This document shows positions 32,890-41,500 of a stretch of DNA of 42,706 bases, one piece after another. The translations under genes and the position numbers were made by a program. Each line of letters starts with the position of its first letter. Position 1 is the first letter of the stretch. Source of the DNA: Paraburkholderia ginsengiterrae (GTDB taxonomy: Bacteria; Pseudomonadota; Gammaproteobacteria; Burkholderiales; Burkholderiaceae); assembly GCF_001645125.1 (NCBI RefSeq), contig NZ_LXKA01000343.1:1-42706 (forward strand), read 5' to 3'. Under the pieces are notes generated by a model. It had not been told where the DNA came from. It was given only the letters and a program-made list of their open reading frames with translations, and made no database searches.

Positions 32890-34313
32890 CGCGGCCGAAT
32901 CTGCGCGTGCGGGTCGCGCTCTGGCTGTTGTTGCCGCTGCTTCTGCTGCTCGGATTCGACGCCTGGCTCACGTATCAGCGCGCCATGAACGCCGCGCACG
33001 CGGCCTTCGACCGCACGCTTGAATTTTCCTTGCGGTCGATCCGCGACGGCATCCGCTTGCGCGACGGCCAGATTGAAGTCGACCTGCCGTACCTCGCGCT
33101 GGAGATGTTCGAATCGAACGGTGGCGGCAACATCTACTATCAGATTCGCGAAGCGGGCGGCCGCGTGGTGACGGGTTATCCCGATCTGCCGGACGCGCAG
33201 CCGGTGCCGGGCGAGCCCTACAGCGTGCAGTTCTACGACGACGTGTTTCGCGGCAGACCGCTGCGCATCGCGATGCTGAGGCTGCCGGTGCACGACGTGC
33301 CGAGCGCGCAGACGCGGGTGGTGGTGGTGCGGGTCGGCGAAACGATCGAACAGCGCCAGGCTCTCGCACGCGAGATTCTGACCGGTTCGCTGCAACAGGA
33401 AGGCCTGCTGGTGGTACTCGCGCTCGGCATCGTGTGGCTGGGGGTGGCGCGCGGCCTGCGACCGCTGAACCGTTTGTCGGCCAGGGTGGCCGCGCGCGCG
33501 GAAGACGATCCCACCCCGCTCGATACCGCCGGCTTGCCGAGCGAAGTCGTGCCGCTGGTCGATTCGATCAATCAGTACATTAGCCGCACGCAGTCGATGC
33601 AGTCATCACGGCGGCGCTTTTTCAACGACGCCGCGCATCAGTTGAAAACGCCGCTGGCGGTGATTCAGGCGGAGTCCGAACTGGCGCTGCGCGATACCGA
33701 CGCTGCCCACGAGAACCCGGGCGGCCAGCGGCGGCAGGGGGTGCATTTGCGGCGCCTGAACCGCGCGGTGCAGCAGGCGGTGCGTATCGTGCAGCAGTTG
33801 CTGTCGCTGTCGCGGCTCGACGCGGACAGCGGCTACACCGTCAGGCATGCGGCGGTGCAACTGCATAAGGTGGCACGCAGCGTCGCGCTCGACTGGTCGC
33901 CGGTGGCGCGCTCGCGTGGCATCGACCTCGGCTTCGAACAGGACGTGCGGATCGACGTGATGGGCCAGGCCGATCTGCTCGCGGAACTGGCCGGCAATCT
34001 GATCGATAACGCCATTCGTTATGCGGGCGACGGCGCGGTGATTACCGTGCGTGTTGCGCGTGACGGCGAGCAGGCCTTGCTGCAGGTAATCGACAACGGG
34101 CCGGGGATTGCCGCGGGCGAACGCGAGGCGGTGTTCGAGCGCTTCTATCGCAGCGAGGCCACCCAGGCGGTCGAGGGCAGCGGGCTGGGTTTGTCGATCG
34201 TAAGGGAGATTGCGCGCGTGCATGGCGCGCGGGTTGCGCTGACCGACGCATCCGGCGGTGGACTCGTGGTCAGCGTACTGTTTCCTTCGGTAAAGGGGGC
34301 AGCGGCGGCATGA
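32886..34313 (+). CDS. TctE-type sensor histidine kinase
   Basis: A 475-residue inner-membrane kinase. TM1 is at about residues 9-30, a periplasmic 2CSK_N-like sensor domain is at about 31-170 (ending VVVVRVGETIEQRQAL), and TM2 is at about 172-190. A HAMP-like linker follows. The HisKA phosphoacceptor is His251 (DAAHQLKTPL), and the catalytic domain has N box NLIDNAIRYA, G1 DNGPGI and G2 GSGLGLSIV. The TctE relatives respond to tricarboxylates. The ligand here may be the cargo of the neighbouring importer. It is translationally coupled to the regulator and ends 17 bases before the convergent nasS stop. Confidence 0.9.
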   Translation: MTRPNLRVRVALWLLLPLLLLLGFDAWLTYQRAMNAAHAAFDRTLEFSLRSIRDGIRLRDGQIEVDLPYLALEMFESNGGGNIYYQIREAGGRVVTGYPDLPDAQPVPGEPYSVQFYDDVFRGRPLRIAMLRLPVHDVPSAQTRVVVVRVGETIEQRQALAREILTGSLQQEGLLVVLALGIVWLGVARGLRPLNRLSARVAARAEDDPTPLDTAGLPSEVVPLVDSINQYISRTQSMQSSRRRFFNDAAHQLKTPLAVIQAESELALRDTDAAHENPGGQRRQGVHLRRLNRAVQQAVRIVQQLLSLSRLDADSGYTVRHAAVQLHKVARSVALDWSPVARSRGIDLGFEQDVRIDVMGQADLLAELAGNLIDNAIRYAGDGAVITVRVARDGEQALLQVIDNGPGIAAGEREAVFERFYRSEATQAVEGSGLGLSIVREIARVHGARVALTDASGGGLVVSVLFPSVKGAAAA

Positions 34314-34330
34314 GGTCGGGCCGCCGGACC

Positions 34331-35482
34331 TTAGCGGCGAATCGGAAACCGCCTGGCGTACGCAACCGGTGACGTATCGCTGCCCCACGTTTCGCCGTCG
34401 ATCAAAACCTGCGGCGCGCCGTCTCCGGGCACCGCCACGTTCACACCGGCGGCCGCCTTGCGATACAACTGCGTCTGGTTGATGCGCGCCGCGATCTCCG
34501 CATAGTCCGCGCGCGCGTCGAGCATGCCCCAGCGCTCGAACTGCGTGAGGAACCACGCGCCCTCGAACGCGTGCGGATAGTTCACCGCGCCGTTGTCGAA
34601 GAACCGCATCGGCAGGCCGCGCGGCGCGGACGCGGCAATCTCGCTGCCGAGGCGTGCCGCGATCGGGGCTTCGTCGATACCGATGTAATCGGGCCGGGCG
34701 AGCCAGCGCGCGATGTCCTCGCGGTGCCCCGCTCCGTCGAGCCAGCGGCAGGCTTCGAGCATGGTCTGCACGAGCGCGCGCGTGGTGTTCGGATTGGCGC
34801 GGACAAAATCGCGCCGGCACGCCAGCACCTTCTCGGGATGATCCGGCCACACGTCGCTCGTATAGGCGATCGTCCGTCCCACGCCTTGCGCTTCGGCTTG
34901 CGCGTTCCAGGGCTCGCCGACGCACAGGCCGTCGAGCTTGTCTTCGGCGAGCGCCGCGACCATTTGCGGCGGCGGAATCGCCACGCTCTCGATCTCGCGC
35001 AACGGATCCACGCCTTGCGACGCGAGCCAGTAGTACAGCCACATCGCATGCGTGCCGGTCGGGAAGGTCTGCGCGAACACCGGCTTGCGGCCCAGCGCCG
35101 CCAGCGCCTTCGGCAGGGTGCCGTGCTCGGCAAGCAGATTGGCGAGACGGTTCGACAGCGTGATCGCCTGGCCGTTGCGGTTGAGCACCATCAGCACGGC
35201 CATGTCCGTTTGCGGCCCGCCGAGACCCAGTTGCACGCCGTAGACGAGACCGTAGAGCGCGTGCGCCGCGTCGAGATCACCCGAGAGCAGCTTGTCGCGC
35301 ACGGCCGCCCATGACGGCTGGCGCGACAACTCCAGCGTAAGGCCGTGGGCGTGGCCGAATTCGAGCAGTTTGGCGGCGACCAGCGGCGCGGCGTCCGACA
35401 GCGCCACGAAGCCGAGCCGCAAATGGGTTTTCTCGAGCTGCCCCGATGTGGACGACGTGGTGAGGGAGGTAGGAGAGTTCAT
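34331..35482 (-). CDS. nasS: Nitrate/nitrite sensor NasS (NrtA-like, no signal peptide)
   Basis: A 383-residue protein of the NrtA/CmpA nitrate-binding fold with LRLGFVALSDAAPLVAAKLLEFGHAHGLTLEL at the N terminus and PEKVLACRRDFVRANPNTTRALVQTMLEACRWLD later. It has no signal peptide, so it is cytoplasmic, which distinguishes sensors (NasS) from transport binding proteins. It should bind nitrate or nitrite and release NasT. The ATG at 35482 lies 10 bases after the nasT stop in the same direction, so the pair is co-transcribed. No nitrate reductase or transporter genes follow in this window. The start was chosen because the upstream in-frame extension overlaps nasT and is not family-like. Confidence 0.85.
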   Translation of the reverse strand: MNSPTSLTTSSTSGQLEKTHLRLGFVALSDAAPLVAAKLLEFGHAHGLTLELSRQPSWAAVRDKLLSGDLDAAHALYGLVYGVQLGLGGPQTDMAVLMVLNRNGQAITLSNRLANLLAEHGTLPKALAALGRKPVFAQTFPTGTHAMWLYYWLASQGVDPLREIESVAIPPPQMVAALAEDKLDGLCVGEPWNAQAEAQGVGRTIAYTSDVWPDHPEKVLACRRDFVRANPNTTRALVQTMLEACRWLDGAGHREDIARWLARPDYIGIDEAPIAARLGSEIAASAPRGLPMRFFDNGAVNYPHAFEGAWFLTQFERWGMLDARADYAEIAARINQTQLYRKAAAGVNVAVPGDGAPQVLIDGETWGSDTSPVAYARRFPIRR

Positions 35483-35492
35483 GAGCGGCGCT

Positions 35493-36068
35493 TCATTTGT
35501 TCGACTCGGCCGCCGCGACAATGGCGCGCGCGACCTCGGCAAGTTTGACGCCCTGGTTCATTGCGCGTTTGCGCAAGCTGGCGTAGGCGGCGTGTTCGGT
35601 GATCTTCTGCTGGTCCATCAGCAGGCGTTTGGCGCGATCGATCAGCTTGCGTTCGGCGAGCTCGTTTTCGACCTGCGCGAGGCGTTCGCGCAACTGCGAC
35701 TCCTGCGCGAAACGCGCGAGCGCGACTTCGAGGATCGGAGCGAGCCGCTCCGTCGCGAGACCTTCGACCAGATAGGCGGTGACGCCCGCATTCACGGCGT
35801 CGCGAATCAGCTGCTGATTGTCGTCGTGGCTGAACATCAGCACGGGGCGCGGCGCGGTGGCGTTCATCACCGCGAGCTGTTCGAGCGTATCGCGCGACGG
35901 CGATTCCGTATCGACGATGATCACGTCGGGCCGTTCGCTCTGCACCACGCGATGCAGGGCTTGCGGTGTGGTCGTGCCCGCCAGCATCTCGTAGCCGAGC
36001 CGGGCGAGTGCCTCGCGCAAATCGCCAATGGGTTTGTCGGTATCGGTGACGAGGAGAACGCGCAGCAT
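35493..36068 (-). CDS. nasT: ANTAR-domain transcription antiterminator NasT
   Basis: A 191-residue protein with a pseudo-receiver domain (LRVLLVTDTDKPIGDLREAL...DVIIVDTESPSRDTLEQL) and a C-terminal ANTAR RNA-binding domain (about 125-185: LAERKLIDRAKRLLMDQQKITEHAAYASLRKRAMNQG). NasT binds a two-hairpin RNA in the leader of nitrate assimilation genes and prevents termination. NasS holds it inactive until nitrate appears. The start at 36068 has only a weak ribosome site. The target leader is not in this window. Confidence 0.9.
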   Translation of the reverse strand: MLRVLLVTDTDKPIGDLREALARLGYEMLAGTTTPQALHRVVQSERPDVIIVDTESPSRDTLEQLAVMNATAPRPVLMFSHDDNQQLIRDAVNAGVTAYLVEGLATERLAPILEVALARFAQESQLRERLAQVENELAERKLIDRAKRLLMDQQKITEHAAYASLRKRAMNQGVKLAEVARAIVAAAESNK

Positions 36069-36248
36069 GGAATGAGTTTTGTCGACGGCTGACTATGGAT
36101 AATGCAATGACCATGCCAGGTGACGCATGCTGCGCTGAAAGCAACGTAATCGCGGATTAAGCGGTCGTATGCCGCGCTTCGGCTGCACCCGCACGGGGCA
36201 TGTGAGAATGATGCACCGAAGCGGCGCATGGCGCCGCCGCTCACATGC

Positions 36249-37490
36249 TCAACGCCACGTGCCGTAACTGCGGGGCGACAGCAGGAGGCTTACCGCCATC
36301 ATCGCGACGACGCAGACGGCCAGCATGATCCACGCGGCGCCGAAGCCGCCGCTCCAGCCCCGCACGATGCCGGCCACGACCGGCGCGACCGCCGCCACGA
36401 TAAACCCGACGCCCTGAGTGAACGCGACGAGCTTGCCGGCCACGCGGTGATCGGCCGAATGATCCATGGCCGTCACGAGCGACAACGAAAATACCCCGCC
36501 CAGTCCCGCGCCGGCTACGCCGACCCACAGCAAGGGCACGGCATCGGGCCACACGATCAAGCCTAGTAGTCCGAACAGTTGTGCGAGGAGGCCCAGCACC
36601 AGCCACGGCCGCCGGTCCCGGAACGACGCCGCTGCCAGCGGCAGCAACAGGGCCGAGACGGCCTGAAATACCGTCATTGCCGCCAGCAGCGAGCCGCTTG
36701 CCGCGACGCTCATGCCGCGCTGCTGATAGAAAGCCGGCAACCATGCGACGAGGCTCGTATAGCCGCCGTTGACGATGCCGAAGTAGAGGCCCAGCGTCCA
36801 CGCGCGCCGCGTGCGCCACAGCGAGATGTCGGCGGCGTTTGCGGAAGTGTTCTGCGTGGCGGCGCGGTTCGAGGAAGACTGCCGGTTCAGGGTCCACCAG
36901 CAGACTAGCGCCAAACACGCAGGGACAGCCCATGCCGCAAGACCCGCATGCCATGACTGCGCCACGCGGCTTATCCATGGACTCAAGCTCGCGCCCAGTC
37001 CGCCGCCCCCCATGATCGACGCGGAGAACACGCCCATGGCCAACGGCACGCGCGCATGAAAGCGCTGCTTCATGACCGCGGGCAGCAATGCCTGGATCGC
37101 TGCGACGCCGATGCCGGCAAGCACGGCCGTCGCCAGCAGCGCGGCGCCGCTCGATGCGCTTAGGCGTGCCGCGCACGCCAGCGCAATCGCCAGCAGACCG
37201 AGCGCGACGCCACGTGTTTCGCCGATCGTGCGAGTTAGCGCGCCTGCGCCGAACGCCCCGATACCCATCGCGACGACCGGCAGGCTCGTCAGCAGCGACG
37301 CGCCGTAAAAGCTGAGGCCGGTTGCCGCGCGGATCGTTGTCATCAGCGGGCTGATCGACGTGAGCAGCGGACGCAGATTGATGCCGATCACGACGATCGC
37401 AGCCAGCCACACGGCGTCCCGCCACGTTAGCGCCGTGGCGACGTAGTGAGCGGAAGCGACGGGCGGATTGGCGCTGGAGGGCGAATTCAC
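36249..37490 (-). CDS. CynX/NimT-family MFS transporter
   Basis: A 413-residue inner-membrane transporter with twelve predicted helices. The hallmark GINLRPLLTSISPLMTTI of helix 1 and ASLLTSLPVVAMG of helix 2 are those of the CynX group, which includes the E. coli cyanate exporter and NimT. GTG at 37490 is the start, with AAGGATC seven bases upstream. The frame is open to 37544 without a ribosome site. It is divergent from a GntR regulator with a perfect palindrome between them, which suggests direct repression and an inducible substrate. Next to nasST a nitrogen compound such as cyanate is tempting, but no cyanase gene is seen. Confidence 0.85.
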   Translation of the reverse strand: MNSPSSANPPVASAHYVATALTWRDAVWLAAIVVIGINLRPLLTSISPLMTTIRAATGLSFYGASLLTSLPVVAMGIGAFGAGALTRTIGETRGVALGLLAIALACAARLSASSGAALLATAVLAGIGVAAIQALLPAVMKQRFHARVPLAMGVFSASIMGGGGLGASLSPWISRVAQSWHAGLAAWAVPACLALVCWWTLNRQSSSNRAATQNTSANAADISLWRTRRAWTLGLYFGIVNGGYTSLVAWLPAFYQQRGMSVAASGSLLAAMTVFQAVSALLLPLAAASFRDRRPWLVLGLLAQLFGLLGLIVWPDAVPLLWVGVAGAGLGGVFSLSLVTAMDHSADHRVAGKLVAFTQGVGFIVAAVAPVVAGIVRGWSGGFGAAWIMLAVCVVAMMAVSLLLSPRSYGTWR

Positions 37491-37573
37491 GATGATCCTT
37501 GATGCGGGAGAAGGGCGCCTTGGCAGTCTGGAAGATCCGTGCAAGGCGTATTTTGGTCAGCCATAATAACGTG

Positions 37574-37589
37574 AAATGGTTAACCATTT
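37574..37589. promoter_or_regulatory. Perfect 16-bp palindrome, probable GntR operator
   Basis: AAATGGTTAACCATTT is an exact palindrome. Its core TGGTTAACCA fits the TNGTNNNACNA-like operator style of FCD-type GntR regulators. It lies between the divergent MFS and GntR genes, on top of the putative -35 of the GntR promoter. Confidence 0.75.
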
Positions 37590-37608
37590 TTGCAATGCCC
37601 GGTATAGC
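37580..37608 (+). promoter_or_regulatory. Candidate promoter of the GntR gene
   Basis: TTAACC (37580-37585) and TATAGC (37603-37608) are 17 bases apart, with the -35 inside the palindrome. Transcription would start near 37615, about 77 bases ahead of the ATG. Binding at the palindrome would block it, giving autorepression. Confidence 0.45.
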
Positions 37609-37691
37609 TCACGGCGCAGGCGGATGGCGCCGCCCAACCGGCGCCGCTAGAATGCCGGGCGATATCGCTCCCTTTCCGGTTACCTGAACCT

Positions 37692-38435
37692 ATGGCTCCA
37701 CCATCCCGTCGCGCCCTGTCTGACAACGCTGAAACGTCCGCCCAGACGGCGCCCGACAGCGATCCGATGAGCGTTGAAGCGCGTATTTACGAGTCCATTT
37801 CCGCGGCCTTGTTGCAGGGGCGCCTGCGGCCGGGCGCGCAACTGGTCGAGCGGGATCTCGCCGCCGCGTTCGGCTGCACGCGCGGCGCGTTGCGCAAGGT
37901 GCTCGCGCGCCTGGGCTTCGAGGGAAAGCTCGTGCTGGAGGCGAATCGCGGCGCATTCGTGCCGTCGCCGTCGGAGGAGGACATTCGTGAGGTGTATCGC
38001 GCGCGGCAGATCGTCGAGGCGGGCATCGTCACGGCTTTGTGCGGGACGTTGAGCGCCGCGCACAAACGTCGCTTGCGCGCGCATGTGCACAGCGAAGAGA
38101 AGGCATTGCGCGCCGGGGCCATTGAAGAATCGGTGCGCCTGGCCGGCCAGTTTCACGTGCTGCTGACGGAACTGGCAGGCGGGAGGGCGCTACTCGGAAT
38201 GGTCGGGCAACTGGTCGCCAAGACCGAGTTGTACAAGGCGCTGTTCGATCCGTCGAAGGGTTCGACGTGCTCCGCGGACGAACATCGGCAAATCATTGAA
38301 GCGCTCGACGCGGGCGACCTCAACGTGGCCTTGACCGCCATGCGCAAGCATCTGGCGGAACTGGAGGAGCGGGTGGTCGAGCAGGTGCGCAGAAGCGCCG
38401 CCGGAGAAGACCTCAGGGCGGTATTCAAACTTTGA
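37692..38435 (+). CDS. GntR-family regulator (FCD type)
   Basis: A 247-residue regulator. The winged helix is at about residues 30-95 (YESISAALLQGRLRPGAQLVERDLAAAFGCTRGALRKVLARLGFEGKL), followed by an FCD ligand-binding all-helical domain (REVYRARQIVEAGIV, FHVLLTELAGGRALLG, DEHRQIIEALDAGDLNVALTAMRKHL). In this class Asp/His residues bind a metal and an acid ligand. The DEHRQI His is present. It likely represses the divergent CynX-type gene through the palindrome at 37574. The 25-residue Ser/Pro-rich N-terminal extension before the winged helix could mean that the true start is the Met of DPMSVEARI. The ATG at 37692 has no clear ribosome site. Confidence 0.9.
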   Translation: MAPPSRRALSDNAETSAQTAPDSDPMSVEARIYESISAALLQGRLRPGAQLVERDLAAAFGCTRGALRKVLARLGFEGKLVLEANRGAFVPSPSEEDIREVYRARQIVEAGIVTALCGTLSAAHKRRLRAHVHSEEKALRAGAIEESVRLAGQFHVLLTELAGGRALLGMVGQLVAKTELYKALFDPSKGSTCSADEHRQIIEALDAGDLNVALTAMRKHLAELEERVVEQVRRSAAGEDLRAVFKL

Positions 38436-38601
38436 GCGCGCTTCCAGAGCGAAGCGCAGGAGGGGTGCGCGATACCGCGGCGCGCCGCTCGGGCCCGAAC
38501 CTACGAGTCAAGCCGGAGAAGGCGCGCGGTTCACCTTGAGCGCAATGGCCCGCGCCGGGATCGTGCGGGACACGACCAGCGGGCCCTGCGGCACGCCTGC
38601 C

Positions 38602-38877
38602 TTAACGGCGGCGGAATGGCGCGTTGCCGCGGGGAGCGCCGCCACCGCTGGCGCGCTCGTCTTTGTGACGGAAATTGATCCGGCCTTTGGTCAGATCGTA
38701 GACCGACAGTTCCAGCGTGACGCGGTCGCCCGCGAGAATACGAATGTGGTTCTTGCGCATGCGCCCGGATGCGTAAGCGCCAACCACGACGCCGTTGTCG
38801 AGCGTCACGCGGTAGCGGCTGTCCGGAAGTACTTCGTCGACGATACCGTCAAGTTCAAGCAGTTCTTCTTTCGCCAT
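38602..38877 (-). CDS. infA: Translation initiation factor IF-1
   Basis: A 91-residue IF-1: residues 1-73 are the S1/OB domain ([20 protein letters not shown]...[37 protein letters not shown]). AGGAG precedes the ATG. Compared with the usual 72 residues there is a basic, glycine-rich tail (about 74-91, [16 protein letters not shown]) that is also seen on additional IF-1 copies in Burkholderia. It is not next to the ribosomal protein cluster where the primary infA usually lies, so it is probably a second copy. It binds the 30S A site. Confidence 0.95.
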   Translation of the reverse strand: MAKEELLELDGIVDEVLPDSRYRVTLDNGVVVGAYASGRMRKNHIRILAGDRVTLELSVYDLTKGRINFRHKDERASGGGAPRGNAPFRRR

Positions 38878-39009
38878 GCATTACTCCTGGTCGATGGGAT
38901 TAGGGTGCGTTGGCCGCCTGTGTGTGCGGCTCAACATCAATCAGATACGGATGACAGGAGCTTTGCGGCCCACTGCCTTGTGGCATCACCTATGCGCTGG
39001 CGGTGCCGC

Positions 39010-39291
39010 TCAGAGATCGGCGACCGACTGGCCGTCCACGCGGCCGTCGATCAGTTGCTCGGCGTGGGCCATGCACGCAATGCGCGCCTTGCCCGTGCCG
39101 TCGAACGGAAACAGATACTGCAGTCGAAACACGCGCCCCTCGGCCGCCGGATTGGCGCCCACGCGGCAGATGCGCACCGACGCGTCGTAACCGGCGTTCG
39201 GGTTGCGGCTCGTTTGGCCGGTTGCCGGACGGCGCGGATAGACGAGCGGGTGAATTTCGTAACCCTTGTACGTCTTGACAGCTGAAATCAT
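39010..39291 (-). CDS. Conserved small protein of unknown function
   Basis: A 93-residue soluble protein beginning MISAVKTYKGYEIHPLVYPR, with regular hydrophobic/charged strands (YDASVRICRVG, VFRLQYLFPFDGTGKARIACMAHAEQLIDGRVDG). The pattern suggests a small beta-rich fold. Proteins with this beginning are common as hypothetical genes in Burkholderia. I start at the ATG at 39291, where AGGA is ten bases upstream. An ATG at 39300 would have the same site too close. It is 132 bases upstream of infA on the same strand, possibly in one transcript. Confidence 0.65.
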   Translation of the reverse strand: MISAVKTYKGYEIHPLVYPRRPATGQTSRNPNAGYDASVRICRVGANPAAEGRVFRLQYLFPFDGTGKARIACMAHAEQLIDGRVDGQSVADL

Positions 39292-39839
39292 GAAACACAT
39301 GTCCTGTATTACGTGGCCGTCGTGTCACGCGTGTTACGCGCGGCACGACCAGCCGGACGGCGCAGCCTTGGGGCGCGCCGCCATGGAAAAAGTTGGCACA
39401 GGCCCGATTGCAAGGGCTTGGGCGCGGCCGCGCAAAATCGCGGATTCGATGGAGAAGAAACACGCCGAAGTCGCGCGGACAACGGGCGCATAAAGCTGAT
39501 CACTCAGCTGCACAACTCGCGACGGCGAATGCAGGCGGCGCATTGCCGGAGTGACGGGATCGCCGACGGGCGGCGGTCGAACAGTCGGGGGTGGTGCGGA
39601 GATGCCGGTTTGAGACTGCCAGGTGCTGCCGGTGCTACGAACGCGGGATACAGCTATTCCAATATAGTGCCATAAATGGGCCTAATTAGATAGCGAAAAC
39701 TTCCGCGCATGAGCAGACCGCCCAGCCGGCGCGGGTTTGCGCGAGATGTCCGGGGCGCCGGCGGTGTGCCGGAGGGGCGCTGCGGGACGCCGGGTGCGGA
39801 AGGCTCCGGCGCGGACCGATGGATGGTCCGCGGGGCGCT
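39292..39839. other. Intergenic region, no supported gene
   Basis: About 550 bases of high GC. Open frames on both strands (for example 39313-39675 plus) are arginine-rich shadows with no ribosome site. It probably carries the promoter of the small gene at 39010-39291. I see no repeat or terminator. Confidence 0.5.
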
Positions 39840-40058
39840 TCAGCGCGAAGGTTCGGCGACGCGCTTTTGCAATTCGCGCGACGCCGCGAGCGGAATGCGC
39901 GCGTCATCCCAGCCGGCCAGCCATTCGACTTCCTTCGAGGTGAAGATCTGTCCGTGGTTGCGCAGCGTGTATTGCAAGGAATCGATGATGTGGTTGCGGA
40001 TGATTTCCGGCGTGCCTGCGTCATCGAGCACGGCGCGAAACGCTTCTAGCGTGGCCAT
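39840..40058 (-). CDS. Small conserved hypothetical protein
   Basis: A 72-residue protein, mostly helical: MATLEAFRAVLDDAGTPEII followed by RNHIIDSLQYTLRNHGQIFT, then SKEVEWLAGWDDARIPLAAS. GGAG lies six bases before the ATG at 40058. The open frame continues 5' to 40250, but that part is arginine-rich and overlaps the regulator's promoter, so I exclude it. I do not recognise the family. It is divergent from the DauR-like regulator with 191 bases between, and may be its target. Confidence 0.55.
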   Translation of the reverse strand: MATLEAFRAVLDDAGTPEIIRNHIIDSLQYTLRNHGQIFTSKEVEWLAGWDDARIPLAASRELQKRVAEPSR

Positions 40059-40249
40059 CTGGAGCTCCGTGAAATAGAGGATTCTTTTATCGCACGAAAA
40101 AAAATCGCTCGCCAGGCGGACAAAAATCGCCGCGCGGCGAAGAACGGGCGCCGATTTGCCTGTGGGGCGATTCGCGCCGCGGTCGCCGCGGCGGGGCCGG
40201 ATGGCTACAATGGCGAGTTGCCGAATCCTTCGACCATTGCGATTGTCCA

Positions 40250-40894
40250 ATGCGCAAGACCAACGTCTCTCCTGTGAAAGACCTGCTGCTGGAGCGCTAC
40301 GCTCCTATCGCCGACGGCATCGCAGCGCTGTTGTATCCCTGTGCCGAAGTGGTGATTCACGATTTGCGCGACCAGACCATCGCCTACCTCGTGAACAACC
40401 TCTCGAAGCTCGAAGTGGGCGGCCCTTCCGTGCTGGATGAAGTCCATTACGCGGCGCGCGGCCAGACGATCGGACCGTACGAGAAGCTCAACTGGGACGG
40501 CCGGCGCATGCGCTGCGTGAGCAACATTCTGTTCGACGACGACAGCAAGCCGGCCGGCATGCTGTGCATCAACTTCAATATTGCGGTGTTCGAAGACGTG
40601 CGCTCGACGCTCGACCTGTTCATCAAGGGCGGCAATCTGACGGACGCGCCGGCCGAGGAACTGTTTCGCGACGACTGGCAGGACCGTATCAACACGTACC
40701 TGCATACGTGGCTGCGCGAGCGGCAGATCGGCATCAATGCGCTCACGCGCGAGCACAAGCGGGAAATCGTCGAGGCGCTGCACGCGCAAGGCGCGTTTCG
40801 CGGCCGCAGTTCCGCGAACTATGTGGCAGCCGTGCTGACGATGGGACGCGCCACGGTCTACAAGATTCTGAAGCAGATGAAAGAGGGCGGTTGA
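40250..40894 (+). CDS. YheO/DauR-like transcriptional regulator
   Basis: A 214-residue regulator with an N-terminal YheO-like PAS domain (about residues 15-130: LLYPCAEVVIHDLRDQTIAYLVNN, then CVSNILFDDDSKPAGMLCINFN) and a C-terminal HTH_22 domain (about 150-210: REIVEALHAQGAFRGRSSANYVAAVLTMGRATVYKILKQM). The DauR group represses D-arginine use in Pseudomonas, while others respond to different small molecules. No D-arginine genes flank it, so the target is open. The start at 40250 is the first ATG and the frame begins cleanly with PVKDLLLERYAPI. Confidence 0.85.
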   Translation: MRKTNVSPVKDLLLERYAPIADGIAALLYPCAEVVIHDLRDQTIAYLVNNLSKLEVGGPSVLDEVHYAARGQTIGPYEKLNWDGRRMRCVSNILFDDDSKPAGMLCINFNIAVFEDVRSTLDLFIKGGNLTDAPAEELFRDDWQDRINTYLHTWLRERQIGINALTREHKREIVEALHAQGAFRGRSSANYVAAVLTMGRATVYKILKQMKEGG

Positions 40895-40978
40895 GGCTCC
40901 GAAGGAAGTCCCCTTGAGGGACGGTTCGGGCGCCGCTCTGCGCAAACGCTGCGGTTGTTCAATTCAAGGAGAGTTCGA

Positions 40979-41173
40979 ATGGTGCGCTACCGGCACTACA
41001 AAGGCGGGATTTACGAACTGGTGTGCGAGGCCACGCTCGAGTCGGACCCCACCGTCACGATGATCGTGTACAAAGCGGCCAATGGTACGATCTGGACACG
41101 TCCGGCGTCGGTATTTTTCGAGTTGATTGAAGTCGACGGCGCCAAGGTGCCGCGCTTCGCGCCGATCAACTAG
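40979..41173 (+). CDS. DUF1653 protein
   Basis: A 64-residue protein of the DUF1653 family: VRYRHYKGGIYELVCEATLESDPTVTMIVYKAANGTIWTRPASVFFE, with the RHYKG(G/N)xY start and the WxRPxxxF signature. It is a small beta-barrel-like domain of unknown role. AAGGAG lies seven bases before the ATG at 40979. An in-frame Met at 40955 lacks a site. It is followed after 32 bases by the Pmp3-like peptide and may form an operon with it. Confidence 0.9.
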   Translation: MVRYRHYKGGIYELVCEATLESDPTVTMIVYKAANGTIWTRPASVFFELIEVDGAKVPRFAPIN

Positions 41174-41205
41174 CCCGCTACCCACATTGCCTACAGGAAA
41201 TCCGT

Positions 41206-41400
41206 ATGCGTCTACTGCTTGCCATCATTCTGCCGTGGTTCCAGTTCTTCACGATCGGTCGTCCGTTTGCGGGCATCGTCTGCCTGATTTTGCAGATCAC
41301 GCTGATCGGCTGGATTCCGGCCGCGATCTGGTCGGTGTATGCATTGAGCCAGTACAACACCGACAAGAAAATCGCCCGGGCGATGGGCAACGGGCGTTGA
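41206..41400 (+). CDS. yqaE: Pmp3/YqaE-family small membrane protein
   Basis: A 64-residue protein with two transmembrane helices (LLLAIILPWFQFFTIGR and FAGIVCLILQITLIGWIPAAIWSVYAL). This matches the Pmp3/UPF0057 pattern LPPxxVFL...N..L..L..IPG.IHA, though the usual N-terminal cysteine pair is absent. The C terminus is basic. Members protect membrane potential under salt or cold stress in yeast and plants, and the bacterial role is unclear. AGGAAA precedes the ATG. It is followed by about 100 bases before the convergent toxin-antitoxin genes. Confidence 0.85.
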   Translation: MRLLLAIILPWFQFFTIGRPFAGIVCLILQITLIGWIPAAIWSVYALSQYNTDKKIARAMGNGR

Positions 41401-41500
41401 ACGCAGACTGATCAACCCCAACCAGGCGGTCATGTCGTTCAGCACCAACTGACCGGCATGAGCATCGGGCGGCGCGTTGGCCGCGCGAATAATGTCCAGA

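Noticed and set aside
41401-41500. Minus-strand stretch reading LDIIRAANAPPDAHAGQLVL
   Set aside because: It looks protein-like for about 30 residues but continues only as antisense of the Pmp3-like gene. I cannot tie it to a family, so I do not call a gene fragment.
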